DNA of 6,144 nucleotides from Acidobacteriota bacterium. GTDB taxonomy: Bacteria > Acidobacteriota > Vicinamibacteria > Vicinamibacterales > JACQTH01. The position numbers and the translations under genes were made by a program. The DNA lies in contig JACQTH010000329.1 in the NCBI GenBank assembly GCA_016210935.1, forward strand, positions 1-6,144. Direction: 5' to 3'. Positions 1 through 6,144 of this stretch are shown here, one piece after another. Every line of letters begins with the position of its first letter. Positions within the stretch are counted from its first letter, which is position 1. The notes beneath the pieces were generated by a model. That model ran no database searches and was not told the DNA's origin. It saw only the letters and a list, made by a program, of their open reading frames with translations.

Positions 1-166
1 GTAACGTGCCGACCCAACCGTCACGGCACGTTACAGGCGGTATGTTTTCTGTGCCACTTTCCTTCAGGTCACCCTGACCGGGCGTTACCCGGCGCACAGC
101 CCTGTGGAGTTCGGACTTTCCTCTCCTTCCCCGCGAGGGGAAGCAGCGGTCGTCTGAGCTCGCGGC
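1..166 (-). ncRNA. rnpB: RNase P RNA (bacterial A-type), 5' half, cut by the left window edge
   Basis: This is the catalytic RNA of RNase P, which removes the 5' leader from tRNA precursors. Read on the minus strand, the conserved core GAGGAAAGTCC lies at 123-113, followed by the ACTCCACAGGGC segment. The helices follow in the A-type order. P3 is at 126-143 (7-bp stem, TCGC loop). P8 is at 78-92 (CCGGG/CCCGG around TAACG, the familiar GGTAACGCC signature). P9 is at 64-77 (5-bp stem, GTGA loop of GNRA type, which in this family docks into P1). The J11/12 segment ACATACCGCC is at 45-36. P12 is at 1-34, an 11-bp perfect stem with a 12-nt loop. The 3' half, including P13-P18 and the 3' strands of P1, P2 and P4, lies outside the window. 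The 5' end is estimated by aligning CAGACG (156-151) with the E. coli RNA from memory, so it could be off by about ten bases. A weak -10-like TCTAGT at 178-173 would fit a start near 166. Confidence 0.93.
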
Positions 167-178
167 GGTCGAACTAGA

Positions 179-200
179 CCGGGGGACTAGCGTCCCCCGG
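179..200 (-). terminator. 9-bp GC-rich hairpin just upstream of rnpB
   Basis: CCGGGGGAC (179-187) and GTCCCCCGG (192-200) form a perfect 9-bp stem around a 4-nt loop. It lies between the regulator gene and rnpB, about 13 nt before the estimated rnpB 5' end. It could stop read-through from the regulator or insulate the rnpB promoter. Read on the minus strand it is followed by TCTAGTTC and not by a T run, so it is not a textbook intrinsic terminator. Confidence 0.35.
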
Positions 201-235
201 ACCCCCTCACGCCGTCGCTCGCGGGGGCCCCGAAT

Positions 236-276
236 GCCCCGCTCCGCTCCGGCGGGGCGCGCCAGATGGCGCGCCC
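236..276 (-). terminator. Terminator-like hairpin after the response regulator gene
   Basis: GGGCGCGCC (255-263) and GGCGCGCCC (268-276) form a perfect 9-bp stem with a 4-nt loop, 8 nt after the regulator's TGA stop. A competing 7-bp stem, GCCCCGC (236-242) with GCGGGGC (252-258), shares part of the same sequence. The position suits transcription termination or protection of the mRNA 3' end. No T run follows on the minus strand, so termination is inferred from position and stem strength only. It could equally be a copy of a dispersed palindrome. Confidence 0.4.
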
Positions 277-284
277 AGAATCGA

Positions 285-1658
285 TCATGTATCCGCCTCC
301 TGACGGATGTTGTACTGCTCGAGTTTCTTGTACAGGTTGCTGCGCGGCGTGCCGATCGCCTCAGCCGTTTTGGAGATATTCCAGCTGTTTTCTCGCAGCT
401 TCCGGACGATGAACTCGCGCTCGCTGACTTCCTTGAACTCTTTGAGGGTCTCGGGAGGCAGCTCCCTTTGAGTATCGGGCATCGGGGCGCGTGATTCAAC
501 CCGAGCTGAGCCGGGCAGATCTTCCACGTCGATGACCTCGGCCGGGCTCATGATCATCAGCCGCTCGACCGTATTCCGAAGCTCGCGGATATTGCCCTTC
601 CAGCGATTGCGCTGCAGCTGCTCCATCGCCGCGGGCGTCAACTTTTTCGGCCGGAAGTTGCTTTCCCGACTGAAGAGATCGGCGAAATACCGGACGAGCA
701 TCGGAATGTCCTCGGCGCGATCGCGCAGCGCGGGCACCTGAATCGGAATTACGCTCAGCCGGAAAAACAGATCCTCGCGGAAGCGCCCCTTTTCGATTTC
801 CTCTTCCAGGTTCTTGTTGGTGGCCGCGATGACCCGCACGTCCACCTTCAGCGTTCTCGCGGAGCCCAACCGTTCGACTTCGCCCTCCTGAAGCACGCGA
901 AGCACCTTGGCCTGCGTCTTCAGGCTCATGTCACCGACTTCATCGAGGAAGATCGTGCCGCGATCGGCCTGCTCGAACTTGCCGATCTGCTTTTCCGTCG
1001 CGCCCGTAAACGAGCCCTTCTCGTGTCCGAACAGCTCGGACTCGATGAGATCCTCGGGAATCGCGGCGCAGTTGACCTGGACGAACCGTTCGCGACTGCG
1101 GTGGCTGTTGCGATGGAGCAACCGGGCGACCAGCTCCTTGCCCACGCCGCTCTCGCCGAGAATCAGCACCGAGGCATTGGTCGGCGCCGCCCGCGCGACC
1201 GCATCGAGAATCCGCTTGAGCGCCGGAGACGACCCCACCAGCTCCTGCCGCCCCTCGACGACGCGCCGAAGCGTGCGATTTTCCTCGCGCAGCTGCCGCC
1301 GATCCAGCTCGTTCCGGATCGTCGTCAGGATCCGTTCGGTTGAAAGCGGCTTTTCGATGAAGTCGGTCGCGCCCAGCTTGATGGCTTCGACGGCCGTCCC
1401 GACGGTACCGTGCCCGGAAATCATCACGACCGGCAGATCGGGCGCGCCGGTTTTGACGCGGTTCAGGACCTCGAGACCGTCCATGCCGGGCATTTTGATA
1501 TCGAGGAAGACCAAATCCGGAGATTCCCGCTCGACGGCGCTGACACCATCCTGTCCGGTCGGCGCGCCCAGGAACTCGTACCCCTCGTACTCGAGGATCA
1601 TTTTCATCGAGTCGCGGATCGCCGCCTCGTCATCGATGACCAGAATGCGTGCTCGCAT
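285..1658 (-). CDS. Sigma-54-dependent response regulator, NtrC/NtrX-like
   Basis: This is a 457-residue cytoplasmic transcription activator of a two-component system. When phosphorylated it should remodel sigma-54 RNA polymerase using ATP. The receiver domain covers about 1-120, with acidic pocket DD at 9-10, phospho-acceptor D53 (FLDIKMPG) and K103. The AAA+ domain covers about 140-370: Walker A GESGVGKE at 168-175, sigma-54 contact loop GSFTGA at 215-220 (usual form GAFTGA), Walker B IFLDE at 236-240, arginines in FREDLFFRL near 293-301, and sensor II GNIREL at 355-360. A Fis-type helix-turn-helix closes the protein (about 424-452, with [10 protein letters not shown]). The ATG at 1658 is chosen because [10 protein letters not shown] is a normal receiver start. 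The frame stays open upstream to 1814, but that part is arginine-rich and repeat-derived. No clear Shine-Dalgarno precedes the ATG. No histidine kinase is in the window, so its signal and targets are unknown. Family assignment is firm; choosing between NtrC, NtrX and other subgroups is not possible here. Confidence 0.95.
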   Translation of the reverse strand: MRARILVIDDEAAIRDSMKMILEYEGYEFLGAPTGQDGVSAVERESPDLVFLDIKMPGMDGLEVLNRVKTGAPDLPVVMISGHGTVGTAVEAIKLGATDFIEKPLSTERILTTIRNELDRRQLREENRTLRRVVEGRQELVGSSPALKRILDAVARAAPTNASVLILGESGVGKELVARLLHRNSHRSRERFVQVNCAAIPEDLIESELFGHEKGSFTGATEKQIGKFEQADRGTIFLDEVGDMSLKTQAKVLRVLQEGEVERLGSARTLKVDVRVIAATNKNLEEEIEKGRFREDLFFRLSVIPIQVPALRDRAEDIPMLVRYFADLFSRESNFRPKKLTPAAMEQLQRNRWKGNIRELRNTVERLMIMSPAEVIDVEDLPGSARVESRAPMPDTQRELPPETLKEFKEVSEREFIVRKLRENSWNISKTAEAIGTPRSNLYKKLEQYNIRQEADT

Positions 1659-1665
1659 TATTTGG

Positions 1666-1780
1666 TTGCGGCGGGGCCCCACCCCCGCCGCTTTACGCGC
1701 GTCGCGCGACGCCCTTCGGGCTTGCCGCGGCGCTTCGCGCCGCAGCCTACTCCTTGCGATGGGGCCCCACCCCCACCGCC
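1666..1780. repeat. Imperfect 27-nt direct repeat enclosing small palindromes
   Basis: Two copies of a 27-nt unit lie at 1666-1692 and 1754-1780, offset by 88 nt and identical at 23 of 27 positions. Both contain GGGGCCCCACCCCC. Between them are a perfect 14-nt palindrome GCGTCGCGCGACGC (1699-1712), the small hairpin GCCC-TTC-GGGC (1711-1721), and GCGGCGC-TTC-GCGCCGC (1727-1743, 7-bp stem, 3-nt loop). The left copy begins 7 nt upstream of the response regulator's start codon. The pattern looks like dispersed extragenic palindromes and not like coding sequence. Function is unknown. Confidence 0.7.
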
Positions 1781-1785
1781 TACCA

Positions 1786-1852
1786 TCCGCCTTCGCCAAG
1801 GCTTCGGAGGACAAGCGGCCTTGCCCGCCGTAGCTCGAAGAGCGCAGGCGGG
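1786..1852. repeat. Two-hairpin extragenic palindromic element
   Basis: Two adjacent hairpins form one unit. The first is GCCTT-CGCC-AAGGC (1789-1802), extended by TCC (1786-1788) pairing with GGA (1806-1808) across a 3-nt bulge. The second has an outer stem CCCGCC (1824-1829) with GGCGGG (1847-1852), and an inner stem GCTC-GAA-GAGC (1833-1843). From memory, very similar units (a CCTTCGCCAAGGCTTCGG half and a GTAGCTCGAAGAGC half) recur between genes in Acidobacteriota; I cannot verify this here. It lies downstream of htrA and upstream of the regulator, so it could act as a 3'-end structure for the htrA transcript. Confidence 0.7.
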
Positions 1853-1914
1853 TCGCTCGCGCTCGCCGCGCTTATTCGGGGCAACAAGCTGAAGGCGTGA
1901 GGATGGTGGACTAC

Positions 1915-3459
1915 TCAACGACTGTCAAGCCGCACGGTTTTCAGCGCGCGCGGAGAATCGGCCCCCGGCACGTAGACATAAAAGGCGAGCACGTCTCCGC
2001 CGGCAGCCGCTGTCGTAATGCGCCGATAGTCCTCGGCCGACCGCACCGGCTGGCGGTTGATTTCCATCACGACATGACCACGCGCGATCTCTCCGTCGAA
2101 CGCGGGGCTCATCGGCTCGACGTGCATGACCACCACGCCGTCGACGTTCGAAGGCAGGCGCAACCGGCTGGACAGCGTCCGATCCAGATCCCGGACGCGC
2201 AGGCCGAGATGATCGGCGCCATTCTGTGCCGGCTGATTCTCACCCGGGCTCGAGCCGCGCCACGGAACCGCGCTCGCACCATCCCGCGGCGGCCGTTCGG
2301 CCAGCTTCACGGTGAGCGCCAGCGGATGGCCGTCCCGGAGCACACGAACGCGCGCCTGGGCGCCAGGCTGACGCGCTGCAATCAGACGAATGAGCTGGTC
2401 CGTCGTGTCCACCGTGTTGTCGTCCACGCCCACGATGACATCGTAGACGCGGACACCGGCACGCTCGGCCGGGGACCCTTCGGCGACATCCTGCACGAGC
2501 GCTCCACGGCTCACCGGCAGCTTCAGTGACTTCTGGAGATCCGGATCGACGGAAGCCAGCGTGACGCCGATATAGCCGCGAGAGACACGTCCCTTCGCGA
2601 TGAGCTGGGGCAGGATGGCCCGAGCCTGGTTGATCGGCACGGCGAAGCCGATGTTGCTGGCCCGCGAGCTGATCGCCGCATTGATCCCGATCACCTCGCC
2701 CCGCGCGTTGATGAGCGGTCCCCCGCTGTTCCCGAAATTGATCGCCGCATCCGTCTGAATGTAGTTGTCCAGGCTCGTGTCGAACAGCTTCCGCCCGATG
2801 TAACTCACCACACCGACCGTCACGGTGTGCTCGTACGCGAGCGGGTTTCCGATCGCGCAGACCCACTCCCCCACACGCAGATGGTCCGAGTCACCCATCG
2901 CCGCGACAGGCAGGCCGGCCGTCGCGTCCACCTTGATCACGGCGATGTCCGTATCGGGATCCGATCCCACGACGGTCGCGCGCATGGCGCGACCGTCCGC
3001 GAGCTTGACCGTCAGACGCTCGGCGCCCTCGATGACGTGGTGATTGGTGAGGATATGACCGCTGGTGTCGACGATAAAGCCGCTGCCTGAACCCCGGCGC
3101 GGCATCCGATCGGTGTCGCCCGGTGGGCCGAACAAGTCGGGAGGATCCGGAAGCCCGTCAGGCACGGGCGCGGGCAGCGCGCGAGGAGGGCGATAACGCC
3201 CTGAACGTCCCGTGCGCGAGGTCGCGTCGATATTGACCACCGAGGGGTTGATGCGCTCCGCGACGTCGGCAAAGTTGACCACGGTGGCCCCGGTCGCCGC
3301 GGGGCGGGTCGAGATGCCGGCAGCTTTCGGAAGCGGGGAGGAAAGCGCCGAGGAGGATAACGCCGGAGTCGGAACCAGCGAGCCGGCGATGATGACGCCG
3401 ATGAGGAAGGTGACCGTCGCCGTCAAGCAGACGGTCACCAGCGTAAACCGCCGATTCAT
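1915..3459 (-). CDS. htrA: HtrA/DegP-type serine protease with two PDZ domains
   Basis: This 514-residue periplasmic or envelope protease/chaperone degrades or refolds misfolded exported proteins. Residues 7-29 are a hydrophobic segment after a short NRR start, reading as a signal anchor or uncleaved signal; no lipobox is evident. The trypsin-like domain covers about 62-285, with the expected triad H141 (TNHHVI), D171 (DTDIAVIKV) and S245 (FGNSGGPLI). A proline-rich stretch at about 79-122 occupies the place of the LA loop of DegP. PDZ1 is about 294-386 (RGYIGVTL, then SPAERAGVRVYDVI), and a more divergent PDZ2 is about 415-510. The full set of domains and the length match DegP/DegQ proteins. 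The ATG is 2 nt after the ligA TAA (TAATAATG). There is no good Shine-Dalgarno, so translation may be coupled to ligA or start from a short leader made by the TATAAT-containing site upstream. The 3' side opens into the repeat-rich gap. Confidence 0.96.
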   Translation of the reverse strand: MNRRFTLVTVCLTATVTFLIGVIIAGSLVPTPALSSSALSSPLPKAAGISTRPAATGATVVNFADVAERINPSVVNIDATSRTGRSGRYRPPRALPAPVPDGLPDPPDLFGPPGDTDRMPRRGSGSGFIVDTSGHILTNHHVIEGAERLTVKLADGRAMRATVVGSDPDTDIAVIKVDATAGLPVAAMGDSDHLRVGEWVCAIGNPLAYEHTVTVGVVSYIGRKLFDTSLDNYIQTDAAINFGNSGGPLINARGEVIGINAAISSRASNIGFAVPINQARAILPQLIAKGRVSRGYIGVTLASVDPDLQKSLKLPVSRGALVQDVAEGSPAERAGVRVYDVIVGVDDNTVDTTDQLIRLIAARQPGAQARVRVLRDGHPLALTVKLAERPPRDGASAVPWRGSSPGENQPAQNGADHLGLRVRDLDRTLSSRLRLPSNVDGVVVMHVEPMSPAFDGEIARGHVVMEINRQPVRSAEDYRRITTAAAGGDVLAFYVYVPGADSPRALKTVRLDSR

Positions 3460-3461
3460 TA

Positions 3462-6144
<2,683 letters not shown>

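Noticed and set aside
1..34. Stand-alone inverted repeat, operator or attachment site
   Set aside because: The flanking sequence matches RNase P RNA, and this position corresponds to helix P12, which explains the inverted repeat.
36..56. Sigma-54 promoter suggested by TGGCAC on the minus strand (56-51)
   Set aside because: It lies inside rnpB, and no GC element is found at the required -12 spacing.
1659..1814. N-terminal extension of 52 residues on the response regulator
   Set aside because: The extension is arginine-rich and encoded by repeats, and receiver domains normally begin at [10 protein letters not shown]. The frame is probably open only because the repeats are GC-rich.
907..1833. 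Long plus-strand open frame (308 codons) opposite the response regulator
   Set aside because: It is antisense to a clear NtrC-family gene. The predicted product is rich in Ser and Arg with no recognisable domain, as expected from GC-rich third positions on the other strand.
1666..1852. CRISPR array
   Set aside because: There are only two imperfect repeat copies with one 61-nt interval, the interval itself is palindromic, and no cas genes are present.
1658..1918. Small minus-strand frame covering the intergenic gap
   Set aside because: It would need a TTG start inside htrA's end, has a low-complexity basic product, and consists of palindromic repeats.

Overview
The window comes from a high-GC bacterial chromosome. 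Its style suggests Acidobacteriota, possibly the Vicinamibacteria group: an NtrC/NtrX-type regulator, a two-PDZ HtrA protease, and intergenic DNA packed with short GC-rich palindromes. That placement is inference, since nothing here is a decisive taxonomic marker. All recognised genes lie on the minus strand, so the biological order runs from right to left.

From the right edge: (1) the C-terminal two thirds of a trans-polyprenyl diphosphate synthase, cut by the window edge; (2) ligA, the NAD-dependent DNA ligase, starting with GTG and overlapping the previous stop by 4 nt (GTGA); (3) an HtrA/DegP-type membrane-anchored serine protease, whose ATG is 2 nt after the ligA stop; (4) a 256-bp intergenic stretch made largely of palindromes and an imperfect direct repeat; (5) a sigma-54-dependent NtrC-family response regulator; (6) a short gap with several strong hairpins; (7) the 5' half of rnpB, the RNase P RNA, running off the left edge. 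An automatic ORF search would miss rnpB. It is identified by its conserved core and by recognisable P3, P8, P9 and P12 helices.

The first three genes look like one transcription unit, judging by the overlap and the 2-nt gap. Their functions are unrelated housekeeping: isoprenoid chain synthesis, DNA ligation and envelope protein quality control. The regulator may be read separately, because the repeat-rich gap separates it from htrA. It has no histidine kinase partner in view. rnpB presumably has its own promoter.

I see no undescribed multi-gene system. The points most worth a second look are a palindromic repeat unit sitting in frame inside ligA, the repeat cluster that occupies the ribosome-binding region of the regulator, a perfect TATAAT at the ligA/htrA junction, and the extended P12 hairpin of rnpB.
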